From: Firm-13 sp964617375
Lineage (GTDB): Bacteria; Bacillota; Clostridia; Saccharofermentanales; Saccharofermentanaceae
Direction of reading: 5' to 3'
DNA length: 64,000 bases
Assembly: GCA_964617375.1 (NCBI GenBank)
Contig: CAZTXQ010000007.1
Location: forward strand, 1 to 64,000
The notes beneath the pieces are model-generated. The model was not told the origin of the DNA. It did not search any database and worked only from the letters and a program-made list of their open reading frames with translations. The position numbers and the translations under genes were made by a program. Below, one piece after another: positions 42,241 through 49,951 of the stretch (its first letter is position 1; each line of letters begins with the position of its first letter).

Positions 42241-45234
42241 ATGATAAAAGCGGCAAAACGTATTGTAATCACTCTCCTTTTGTCTGCTCTGATCATCGGA
42301 ACAGGCTGTTCGGCTTCTTCAGGCAAGACGGAAGCATCCGTTTCGGACAAGACGCGAACCATTGAACTGACCCAGGACGAGAAAGACTTTATCGCGGCAC
42401 ATCCGGTTATCAATCTGGGCGTGGATCCCGGCTTCATCCCCTATGAATTTATCGATACCGACGGCATCTACAAAGGTATCGCTTCAGACTATATCGCTCT
42501 GATTTGCAAAAAGACCGGCCTTAACATGAATGTCGTACAAGACTTGACCTGGTCAGAGGCCTATGAGCAAGGTGTCGAGAAGAAGCTCGACGTGCTGCCC
42601 TGCGTCTCGAAAACAACCGAACGCGAACAGTATTTTCTGTTCTCCGATTCCTACTACTCGTTTCAGCGCGCTATTTTTATTGCCGACAACAACAAGGACA
42701 TCTCTTCTTTTGACAACTTGAGAGGCACGACCGTCGCCGTTCAGATCAACAGCTCGCACAGTGGCTATCTATCTCAGTATTCCGACATTAACCTAAGCAC
42801 CTATCCGACCGTAGAAGCCGCCCTTCAGGCCCTTTCCGACGGAAAAGAGACCTCTTTTGTCGGAAACTTCGCCACCACAAACTACCTGATCAAACAAACC
42901 GGAATTACAAACTTAAAATTCATTAAAATCAACGAGGCAGAGTCCCAGGGCCTCTATTTTGCCGTAAGAAACGATTGGCCGGAGCTGGTCACGATTCTCA
43001 ATAAGGCATTGGCGAGCATCACTCGCGAGGAAAAAATTGCGATCGACAACAAGTGGCTCGGCGTCGAGAGCGGCGTCGATTATTCCGAACTCATACGGAA
43101 TCTTGAAATCATCGGAGTCGTCGCCGGCATTATCCTGATCGTATCCGTCTTCTGGATCCGGCGCCTTATGAAAGAAATATCCGTGCGCAAAAAAATTCAG
43201 GAGGACCTAAAGAAGGCCAAGGAAGAAGCGGAACACGCCAATCAGATCAAGTCCCTTTTCCTCGCTCGAATGTCGCACGAGATTCGAACACCCCTTAACG
43301 CCATAACCGGCATGTCCTATCTGATGCGCAAAACAGACGTTACTTCCACGCAGGCTATGTATCTGGACAAGCTGACGCAGGCCTCCAACAACATGCTCGG
43401 CATCATCAACGATATACTTGACTTTTCGAAGATCGAAGCCGGAAAGATCGATATCGAGAGGATATCCTTTGATCTGGACCGGTCGCTTGAGCGTGTAATT
43501 TCCATCATCTCCATCAAGGTCGAAGAGAACTCCGTCGATTTTGCCATGGATAAAGATCCGGGTATTCCTTCCATGTTTTTCGGCGATCCGACGAGAATCG
43601 AACAGATTCTCATTAACCTCTTAAACAACGCGATAAAGTTCACCGAGAACGGCACGGTCAGTCTCATCGTGCGGCGAATCACGGAAGACGGGAAATCACC
43701 CGTCCTTGAATTCTGTGTAAAAGATTCGGGAATCGGGATGACACCGGAGCAGGCAGCCAAAATATTCGCTCCGTTCGACCAGGCCGATTCCAGCATCAGC
43801 CGCCGGTTCGGCGGTACGGGATTGGGTCTCTCCATCGTAAAAAATCTGACCGAATTGATGGGCGGTCGGGTCTGGGTCGAGAGTGAAATCAGCAAGGGAT
43901 CGTCCTTCTTCGTCCGCCTGCCGCTCGAAGAAGATACGGATGCCGAGACCAGGCGGAAAAAGAAAGCTGCAGAGGGTTGTTTTGCCGGCATTCGGGCGCT
44001 TATTATCGATAACGGTGAACGTTCCCGGCCGGTGCTTGATAGCTGTTTCAAATCCTTCGGTATTCCCGCCGATTTCTGTGCGGGCATCATAGAGGCCGAC
44101 AATATTCTTGTGAAAGCGGCGGCAGAAGGATCCAATCCTTATAACCTGATCATAGTTGACTACGCCGCAGTAAACGGTAGCGGTATCCGGTATCTGACAG
44201 AAATCAAGAAGTCCTCCCTCTTCCGCGAACCTCCGAAAACGATGGCCGTTCTTCCAATGGCCCGGGAAAGCCTGTTTGAAGATCTTGAAGCTGCCGGAAT
44301 CGATTTTAGTATCGTTAAGCCGATCATTCCATCCGTGCTTTTTAACGGAATCATCGAAATTTTCAAGATCGCGCCTCCGGAGCCGAAGGCCTCGAAGATT
44401 CCTGAGACTCTTATGGCTCCGCACCCCTATCATATTCTTCTTGTCGAGGACAACAAAACCAATCAGTTCATCGCGGATACCATTCTGAAGCAATCCGGCT
44501 TCCGGGTCTCCATCGCCGATAACGGTCAAATCGGTTACGACATGTTCCGCGAGAAGCGGCTCGATCTCGATCTGATTCTGATGGATATTCATATGCCTGT
44601 AATGGACGGATATACGGCTACAGATCTGATCCGTAAGGAAGACACCGAAATTCCGATCGTCGCCATGACCGCAGATGCGATCGTAGGCGCCGAGCAGCAG
44701 TGTCTCGAACACGGACTCAACCATTACGTCAGCAAGCCCTTCGATCCGGATAAATTCATCCTTACTGTGCTCGAAGTCTTAAAGGGCAGCAAAAGGGTCT
44801 TCCCGAAAGAAACCGCATCTGCAAGTTCGGAAGAAATGGTTCCCGGAAGCGGCGCTTCGGCTCATGCTTCCATCCCTGATCCATCCCGAATCGGCGAACC
44901 CGAACTCGATTATGCTGCCGGACTGAAGCTGATTGGCGGCGATAAGGACTTGTACCATATGATTCTCGAGCAGTATTCCGAGGAGAATGAATCGACGGTT
45001 CCGGATCTCGCGGCCAGAATAGACGCGCACCAATATACCGAGGCAGCACAGATCATACATAAGGCCAAGAGCAGTTCGGGCAACATCGGCGCAAAAACGC
45101 TCTATATGGTCGCATCGGCACTGCAGAAAGCACTCGAGCAAGGCGACGAGGAATCCATTACATCCGGAAAGGTTCTTTTCGCGGAGAAAATGACGCGGCT
45201 GCTGGAGGAGATTAAAGACATCCGATTAACTTAA
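42241..45234 (+). CDS. hybrid sensor histidine kinase with solute-binding sensor, two receivers and HPt
   Basis: A 997-residue protein. It has an N-terminal export signal (GTGCS near residue 22, a poor lipobox). Residues ~45-280 form an SBP_bac_3-type binding domain (INLGVDPGFIPYEFIDTDG). A membrane segment lies at ~283-305. HisKA has MSHEIRTPLNAI (His near 345). HATPase has NAIKFTENG, DSGIGM and GGTGLGLS. A receiver-like domain (~580-710) lacks the usual acidic cluster. An intact receiver has VEDNKTNQ and Asp in LILMDIHMP near 780. The HPt domain has IIHKAKSSSGNIGA near 939. BvgS/EvgS-type kinases share this layout. The ATG at 42241 follows GAAGGTG. Confidence 0.92.
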   Translation: MIKAAKRIVITLLLSALIIGTGCSASSGKTEASVSDKTRTIELTQDEKDFIAAHPVINLGVDPGFIPYEFIDTDGIYKGIASDYIALICKKTGLNMNVVQDLTWSEAYEQGVEKKLDVLPCVSKTTEREQYFLFSDSYYSFQRAIFIADNNKDISSFDNLRGTTVAVQINSSHSGYLSQYSDINLSTYPTVEAALQALSDGKETSFVGNFATTNYLIKQTGITNLKFIKINEAESQGLYFAVRNDWPELVTILNKALASITREEKIAIDNKWLGVESGVDYSELIRNLEIIGVVAGIILIVSVFWIRRLMKEISVRKKIQEDLKKAKEEAEHANQIKSLFLARMSHEIRTPLNAITGMSYLMRKTDVTSTQAMYLDKLTQASNNMLGIINDILDFSKIEAGKIDIERISFDLDRSLERVISIISIKVEENSVDFAMDKDPGIPSMFFGDPTRIEQILINLLNNAIKFTENGTVSLIVRRITEDGKSPVLEFCVKDSGIGMTPEQAAKIFAPFDQADSSISRRFGGTGLGLSIVKNLTELMGGRVWVESEISKGSSFFVRLPLEEDTDAETRRKKKAAEGCFAGIRALIIDNGERSRPVLDSCFKSFGIPADFCAGIIEADNILVKAAAEGSNPYNLIIVDYAAVNGSGIRYLTEIKKSSLFREPPKTMAVLPMARESLFEDLEAAGIDFSIVKPIIPSVLFNGIIEIFKIAPPEPKASKIPETLMAPHPYHILLVEDNKTNQFIADTILKQSGFRVSIADNGQIGYDMFREKRLDLDLILMDIHMPVMDGYTATDLIRKEDTEIPIVAMTADAIVGAEQQCLEHGLNHYVSKPFDPDKFILTVLEVLKGSKRVFPKETASASSEEMVPGSGASAHASIPDPSRIGEPELDYAAGLKLIGGDKDLYHMILEQYSEENESTVPDLAARIDAHQYTEAAQIIHKAKSSSGNIGAKTLYMVASALQKALEQGDEESITSGKVLFAEKMTRLLEEIKDIRLT

Positions 45235-45263
45235 CAGGGAATATTTGCATGAATACATACGCA

Positions 45264-45289
45264 AAAACAGGACCTCAAGCGATCCTGTT
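45264..45289. terminator. intrinsic terminator between convergent genes
   Basis: AACAGGA pairs with TCCTGTT; a U run follows on the minus strand (TTTTTGC). Confidence 0.65.
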
Positions 45290-45339
45290 CCAGTTATATT
45301 TTATGAACCGGTGCCGTCTGTTTCTTTGAATCCGTGCGG

Positions 45340-46068
45340 CTATTTCTTCCGGATGTAAATCATGCTGCTCGTGATGGTGTCGCCTGTTTTGCGGACATAT
45401 TCCCGGTACTCGTCATAATCGAGAAAGTACGATCTTCCCCAGGAGGAAATCTTAAGAAGCGTCTGGCCCGCCTTCGGACCGGCGGCAATTCCCGTGAGCA
45501 TCACATAGTGCCTTGATACCTGATCAACCTTTTTAAGTTCTCCGTTATTTTCCGGCTTGTACATCCCGATACTCTTCTTCCCGAAGATCCACGGTGTATT
45601 GGGACCGACGGAAAAGATCACGGGAAGGTCGTTTTGAAGCATTTCCGTCATACGTCCGAGCATGCCGGGAGAAGACAGAAAGCACTTCCACGAAGCCCGG
45701 AGCGGCAGCTTATTGCGCAGAAAAAAAAGATTCATCGCAAGGGACAGCTGAAAGCCGTTGACTCCGACAGCCGGGAGAACCGGCAGGAAGTTGCGGTCGA
45801 TTGTCCGGACATACCGCATGTAGGGCTCTTTGTCCGGCGCTTCGTTTTCGAGCAAAGCTTTGACGAGCCCGGGACACAAATTCCGGTTCTGCCGGCCCCA
45901 GTAAAGGAGAAAATCAGACATTGCGATAAGGCCGCAGCCGCCGCCCGTAAGTCTCTTGCTGCCACGCGCCGTCTCATTCGGGGCAAACCACATCTGTGAT
46001 CCGCCGTACGAATTTTGTGCGCCGTTTACGATCTTCACATAGGATGGATCCTTGAGACTGACATCCAT
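45340..46068 (-). CDS. unrecognised protein with cysteine-peptidase-like features
   Basis: A 242-residue cytoplasmic protein with no signal peptide. A GGGCGLIAMSDFLLYWG motif (Cys near residue 45) and SRHYVMLTGIA (His near 187), followed by SSWGRSYFLDYDEY, give the order Cys-His-polar residue seen in papain/C39-like folds. I recognise no named family; it may be a C39-like peptidase or a related transferase. GGGAAG precedes the ATG. It is a single gene between the signalling operon and the trk operon, read opposite to both. Confidence 0.65.
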   Translation of the reverse strand: MDVSLKDPSYVKIVNGAQNSYGGSQMWFAPNETARGSKRLTGGGCGLIAMSDFLLYWGRQNRNLCPGLVKALLENEAPDKEPYMRYVRTIDRNFLPVLPAVGVNGFQLSLAMNLFFLRNKLPLRASWKCFLSSPGMLGRMTEMLQNDLPVIFSVGPNTPWIFGKKSIGMYKPENNGELKKVDQVSRHYVMLTGIAAGPKAGQTLLKISSWGRSYFLDYDEYREYVRKTGDTITSSMIYIRKK

Positions 46069-46158
46069 AACTTCCCTTCATTCTCCTTTGTTTATAAAGT
46101 CCGAGAGTTGACTCATGTCTCTTCATTCTAACAGATAGACGCAGTATTGTTTTGAGTG

Positions 46159-46178
46159 TCTTAATACAATCTTAATAC
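46159..46178 (+). promoter_or_regulatory. direct repeats TCTTAATAC, 11-bp spacing, candidate OmpR/KdpE-type operator
   Basis: TCTTAATAC occurs at 46159-46167 and 46170-46178, upstream of the trkA-trkH operon. Tandem half sites one helical turn apart are typical of OmpR/PhoB-family regulators, and a KdpE-like regulator is encoded at 49253. Confidence 0.5.
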
Positions 46179-46230
46179 GTTCCATGCTACCCTCAATTGA
46201 CATCAGACTGAACACTATGGTGAGGTGCAT

Positions 46231-46893
46231 GTGTACGTAATTGTTATTGGATGCGGGCGTCTTGGAAGCTCGATAGCTCAGGATCTTGCGAATCTGGGTC
46301 ATGACGTTTGCGTTATTGATCGGGATCCTGCAAGGCTGGACAGGCTCGGAAGCGGCTTCAACGGTCAGCGTGTGATTGGAATCGAATACGACAGCGACAA
46401 TCTTATATCCTCCGGCATTCGTCAGGCGGACGCACTCCTTGCCGTCACTCCTGACGATAATGTCAACATTACCGTCTCTCTCGTAGCATCCGATATTTTC
46501 CATGTCCCGAAAATAATCGCGCGTGCCAATGATCCGGATCGCAGATACATATATGACACGCTGAAAATTGACAGTATCAGTCCTACGGATCTGAGCGCCA
46601 AAATTCTTGCCGGGAAACTTTTTCCGGCGGAACCCGATTCAATCATGGAAATTAATCAGGATTATGATCTTTATGAATTCCCGGTAGAACGAACAAGAAA
46701 CACCTCTGTGGATCATTTTGAAAAGAAATTCGCAAGCCGCGTCGTCCTGATCAAAAGAAATGGTATCGCCATAGTAGAGTGTCAAAAGCTGGTCTTTGAA
46801 CCGGGAGACCTTGTAATGTGCGCGATTCCCAAAAATGAAAAGGCAAAAATCAAGAGAGCCTTTTCCGGCGAGGTAACCATATGGCATCCATAA
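46231..46893 (+). CDS. TrkA-type potassium channel regulator (first copy)
   Basis: A ~220-residue protein with an N-terminal RCK/TrkA-N Rossmann domain (VIVIGCGRLGSSIAQDLANLGHDV; acid IDRDP at the end of strand 2 for NAD(H) or ATP) and a TrkA-C domain from about residue 140. It gates the TrkH pore by ligand-driven conformational change. The start is uncertain: GTG at 46231 with GAGGTG just before, or GTG at 46225. It overlaps the next gene by 13 bases. Confidence 0.87.
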   Translation: MYVIVIGCGRLGSSIAQDLANLGHDVCVIDRDPARLDRLGSGFNGQRVIGIEYDSDNLISSGIRQADALLAVTPDDNVNITVSLVASDIFHVPKIIARANDPDRRYIYDTLKIDSISPTDLSAKILAGKLFPAEPDSIMEINQDYDLYEFPVERTRNTSVDHFEKKFASRVVLIKRNGIAIVECQKLVFEPGDLVMCAIPKNEKAKIKRAFSGEVTIWHP

Positions 46894-47552
46894 TCATCGG
46901 CGGAGGCAAAATCGGGTTCTATTTGTTAAAGACGCTCCTCGAACGCAAAGTTGACACGGTTCTCATTGAAAGGGATCCCGTTTTGTGCAGGAAAATAGCC
47001 AACGAATTGGATGTTACCGTTATTGAAGGCGACGGTACCGATATCAATGTCCTGAGGGACGCCGGAATAGAATCGGCGGAGATTGTCGCAGCAGTAACCG
47101 GAACGGATGAGGAGAATCTTGTCGTCTGTAAAATTGCAAAGGTTAACTTCTCGGTTCCGATCACCTTCGCACGTGTTAACAACCCCAAGAATACGGCTAT
47201 GTTCAAAGCTCTGGGGATCGACAACACCGTGTGCAGTACGGAAGTCATCGCAAATATGATTGAACGCGAGCTTGAGAGAGACGACTATCACGTCGTGCAG
47301 ACTTTTGAGAACGGTGAGCTCCTCCTTGCGGAGGTCATGATCACGGCGGAGAATCCATGGAACCATCACAGAATCAAAGACCTGCGTCTCCCCGACGAAT
47401 GTGTTATCACTTCCATTTTTCGATCCGAAAAGATTCTATTCCCGAAAGGCGACTCGGAAATTCTCGAGTACGATAAAGTTGTCCTGATTACGAACAAAGC
47501 CGGACTTCAGAAGCTGCGCCGACAAACACGGCATACGGGTACCCGGTTATGA
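46881..47552 (+). CDS. TrkA-type potassium channel regulator (second copy)
   Basis: A 223-residue protein with SIIIGGGKIGFYLLKTLLERKVDTVLIERDP (Rossmann), EGDGTDINVLRDAGIESAEIV and a TrkA-C domain at the end (LRLPDECVITSIFRSEKILFPKGDSEIL). Together with the first copy it would form the four-RCK ring made elsewhere by one double-length TrkA. GAGG precedes the ATG. Its stop overlaps the next small ORF (ATGA at 47549). Confidence 0.9.
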   Translation: MASIIIGGGKIGFYLLKTLLERKVDTVLIERDPVLCRKIANELDVTVIEGDGTDINVLRDAGIESAEIVAAVTGTDEENLVVCKIAKVNFSVPITFARVNNPKNTAMFKALGIDNTVCSTEVIANMIERELERDDYHVVQTFENGELLLAEVMITAENPWNHHRIKDLRLPDECVITSIFRSEKILFPKGDSEILEYDKVVLITNKAGLQKLRRQTRHTGTRL

Positions 47553-47653
47553 AAATAGTGAATGATGACTGGAAAGGTCTTCTTTGGGAAGTCGCTGTCG
47601 TACTGATCTACATGGCTCTCATATTTGGCATCACACTTTTGCTGGTGAGGTAA
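47549..47653 (+). CDS. 34-aa single-span membrane protein in the trk operon
   Basis: ATG at 47549 overlaps the trkA stop by four bases and the TAA at 47651 lies three bases before the trkH ATG. The product has an acidic/amphipathic start (MKIVNDDWKGLLWEV) and one ~19-residue hydrophobic helix (AVVLIYMALIFGITLLLV) ending in Arg. Tight coupling on both sides argues that it is translated. KdpF of the Kdp potassium pump (29 residues, one helix) is a functional analogy only. No homolog is known to me. Confidence 0.7.
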   Translation: MKIVNDDWKGLLWEVAVVLIYMALIFGITLLLVR

Positions 47654-47656
47654 GGT

Positions 47657-49006
47657 ATGAATGGTTGCGAGCGTTCCGTGCACAGTTCGGAAATCATCAG
47701 TTATTACACCGGCTACGTTATTCTCGGCACCGCTGTGCTCATGTTTATTCCGATCCTGACGGCACTTCTGTCCCGTGAATGGTTGCCGCTCCTGGATTTC
47801 CTGATCACAATCGGTGTAACGGCCAGTGCGGGATGTATTCTGATCCTGTTTGGCAAGGGTGCGGGAAATCATTCCGACCGTGTCCAATGGAAACACGGAT
47901 TTACTACAACAGGTCTCGTGCTTACGCAGGATCTTGACCATCTTTCGAACGCTCTGAATATGTGGCGCCACATGCTGACCTTTATCGGCGGTCAGGGGAT
48001 GATTGTCCTTGCGCTAACCTTCATTGTCAAGGAGGGACGCGGAAGCTATATGCTATATGTCGGCGAAGCAAAAGACATCGAGCTGGTTCCGAACGTCAAG
48101 GGTACAACCCGTATCATCTGGAAAATCAGCATGATTTATCTTTTCCTGGGAACACTCGTACTCTGGATTGCCGGTATGTGTATCGGACTTAACCCGGTCT
48201 CTTCCTTTCTTCACGGTCTCTATATGTATGAATCCGCCTGGAGTACCGGCGGCTTTGCCCCGAATACCCAGAACAATATGTACTATCACAGCTTTTTCTA
48301 TGAATCCGCGTCTATGCTTTTCTTCATAATCGGCTCCTTCAATTTCGGTTTGCATTACGCCATGTGGCAGGGAAAGCGGAAGGAAATTCTCCGAAATATC
48401 GAGATCCAGAGCTTTGTCATCACCTCCTTTATCGCATCTGCCATAGCCGTCGCCGCGCTCTCGAAAACGCATCTCTATACGGATGCGTTATCGATGTTCC
48501 GGCGTGTTGTTTTCAACGTGTTGTCGGCACACACAACCACTGGATTCGGCTCTGTATATGCCAGGCAGTTTGCTCTGGAGTGGGGTTCAACCGGCGTTCT
48601 GATCATGACAGCCGCAATGCTGATCGGCGGATCCGCCTGTTCGACCGCGGGAGGTTTCAAAGGCCTTCGTGTCGGCATTCTCTTTAAAGGCTGTATCCGT
48701 GAGGTGGGAAAACTTCTTCACTCCGAGCGCAGTACGAAAATATACAAATATCATCACATCAAGGACACGATACTGGATGACGGTGTAATCCGTGCGAGCG
48801 CACTGATCGTCCTCTTATACATCGTCCTGTTCCTGGGGGGCACGCTGTTGGGTACACTTTGCGGATATTCCCTTCCTGATGCCGCGTTTGAGTCTTCTTC
48901 CGTAACCGGAAACGTCGGCCTTTCGATCGGAGTTACAACCGCATCCATGCCGGCCGCCTCAAGCGTATCGGGATCTGTTCCGTCTCCTTCTATCATGCAT
49001 TCATGA
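47657..49006 (+). CDS. trkH: potassium uptake protein TrkH, C-terminally truncated
   Basis: Residues 1 to about 433 follow the TrkH/KtrB pattern: repeated membrane-pore-membrane units with filter loops (SAWSTGGFAPNTQ, SAHTTTGFGS, SSVTGNVGLSIG). After VTTASMPA the homology stops, and the frame runs 17 further codons inside a trkA fragment read from the other strand. The last transmembrane helix is missing. GAGGTAAGG precedes the ATG. The truncated protein may not form a working pore. Confidence 0.85.
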   Translation: MNGCERSVHSSEIISYYTGYVILGTAVLMFIPILTALLSREWLPLLDFLITIGVTASAGCILILFGKGAGNHSDRVQWKHGFTTTGLVLTQDLDHLSNALNMWRHMLTFIGGQGMIVLALTFIVKEGRGSYMLYVGEAKDIELVPNVKGTTRIIWKISMIYLFLGTLVLWIAGMCIGLNPVSSFLHGLYMYESAWSTGGFAPNTQNNMYYHSFFYESASMLFFIIGSFNFGLHYAMWQGKRKEILRNIEIQSFVITSFIASAIAVAALSKTHLYTDALSMFRRVVFNVLSAHTTTGFGSVYARQFALEWGSTGVLIMTAAMLIGGSACSTAGGFKGLRVGILFKGCIREVGKLLHSERSTKIYKYHHIKDTILDDGVIRASALIVLLYIVLFLGGTLLGTLCGYSLPDAAFESSSVTGNVGLSIGVTTASMPAASSVSGSVPSPSIMHS

Positions 49007-49167
49007 AAAGAGAGCGGCATGTCCGCAAAGGTTTTCGCCTCTAAGTCGATACATGTTACGTTAAAATCCTGCTCCGTTAAGTAGCGAACAATCGGGAAGC
49101 CGAAATGACCGCAGCCGATCACAATAAATTGAAGCCGCTGCTGTTTAGTCCTGTTAAAAATCTTCAT
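48754..49167 (-). pseudogene. 5' fragment of a trkA-type gene, fused tail to tail with trkH
   Basis: From the ATG at 49167 (GGGGGAT upstream) the frame reads a good TrkA N-domain (FIVIGCGHFGFPIVRYLTEQ, VTCIDLEAK, IEGDGTDPDTLEAAGMDA) for about 76 codons. Beyond about 48941 it runs through the complement of trkH and loses all TrkA character. The missing part is the rest of the RCK domain. The shared 15 bp GCATCCATGCCGGCC (48941-48955) can belong to either gene. It was probably the third gene of the kdpD-kdpE-trkA set on the minus strand. Confidence 0.8.
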
Positions 49168-49252
49168 ATCGCAGTATCCCCCTTGGCAACTCATGCTAAC
49201 ACAAAGGGTATAAAGTCGGTGTTAAGAAGCATCCCTACACAGTACTTAGCTT

Positions 49253-49951
49253 TTAAGGAACGTCGGCCATACGATATCCGATACCGACTTCCGTAATGAT
49301 ATACCGGGGATTGGCAGGATCCTCCTTCAACTTCCGACGGATATTCGCCATGAAGACCCTGAGCGACTGCGCGTCGGAATCGAGATAGGACCCCCAGACA
49401 GACCGCAAAATATAACTGTATGTAAGCACTTTGCCGGGATTTTTCGCGAGAAGGAACAAAATATTGAATTCCATGGGAGTAAAATGAATCTCCGCACCGT
49501 TCATAAAGACCACATGTTTATCCGAGTCAATCACAAGTTCTCCGTTGCGATATGGCTCATATGCACTCGGAGCCGCCTGATTGCTGTGACGCAAGATTAC
49601 CCGGATCCTCGCCATTAATTCATTGATACTGAAGGGTTTTGTCAGGTAATCGTCGGCTCCGGCATCCAGCGCGTCGGTCTTCTCTTTATCCTGATCTCTG
49701 GCGGAGACGACGATAATCGGAACCAGAGAATACGAACGGACTCTCCGGATAATATCCACACCATCCATATCCGGAAGGCCGAGATCAAGGATAACAACGT
49801 CCGGCATTTTCTGCGAAATAGCATTCAGCGCTTCCGATCCCGTAGCCGCACAAATCGTCTCGTATTGCTGATTCTCCAGTGAAAATCGGATAAAGGACCG
49901 GATCTGCTTATCATCCTCTACAATCAGAAAACGTTTCTCATTCTTCATCAT
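49253..49951 (-). CDS. KdpE-like response regulator
   Basis: A 232-residue OmpR-family regulator. The receiver has LIVEDDKQIR, Asp in VVILDLGLPDMDG near residue 55 and Lys in YLTKPF. The winged-helix effector from about 135 has FTPMEFNILFLLAKNPGKVLT and DAQSLRVFMANIRRKLKEDP, the KdpE-type recognition end. It begins 14 bases inside the end of the kinase gene. It probably controls potassium uptake genes, here the trk operon. Confidence 0.92.
   Translation of the reverse strand: MMKNEKRFLIVEDDKQIRSFIRFSLENQQYETICAATGSEALNAISQKMPDVVILDLGLPDMDGVDIIRRVRSYSLVPIIVVSARDQDKEKTDALDAGADDYLTKPFSINELMARIRVILRHSNQAAPSAYEPYRNGELVIDSDKHVVFMNGAEIHFTPMEFNILFLLAKNPGKVLTYSYILRSVWGSYLDSDAQSLRVFMANIRRKLKEDPANPRYIITEVGIGYRMADVP

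Noticed and set aside
41231..42256. A 341-codon antisense open frame opposite the HD-GYP regulator, and other long antisense frames (for example 43696-44724 and 54533-55309)
   Set aside because: They mirror strongly supported genes, match no family and lack ribosome sites. They reflect codon bias.
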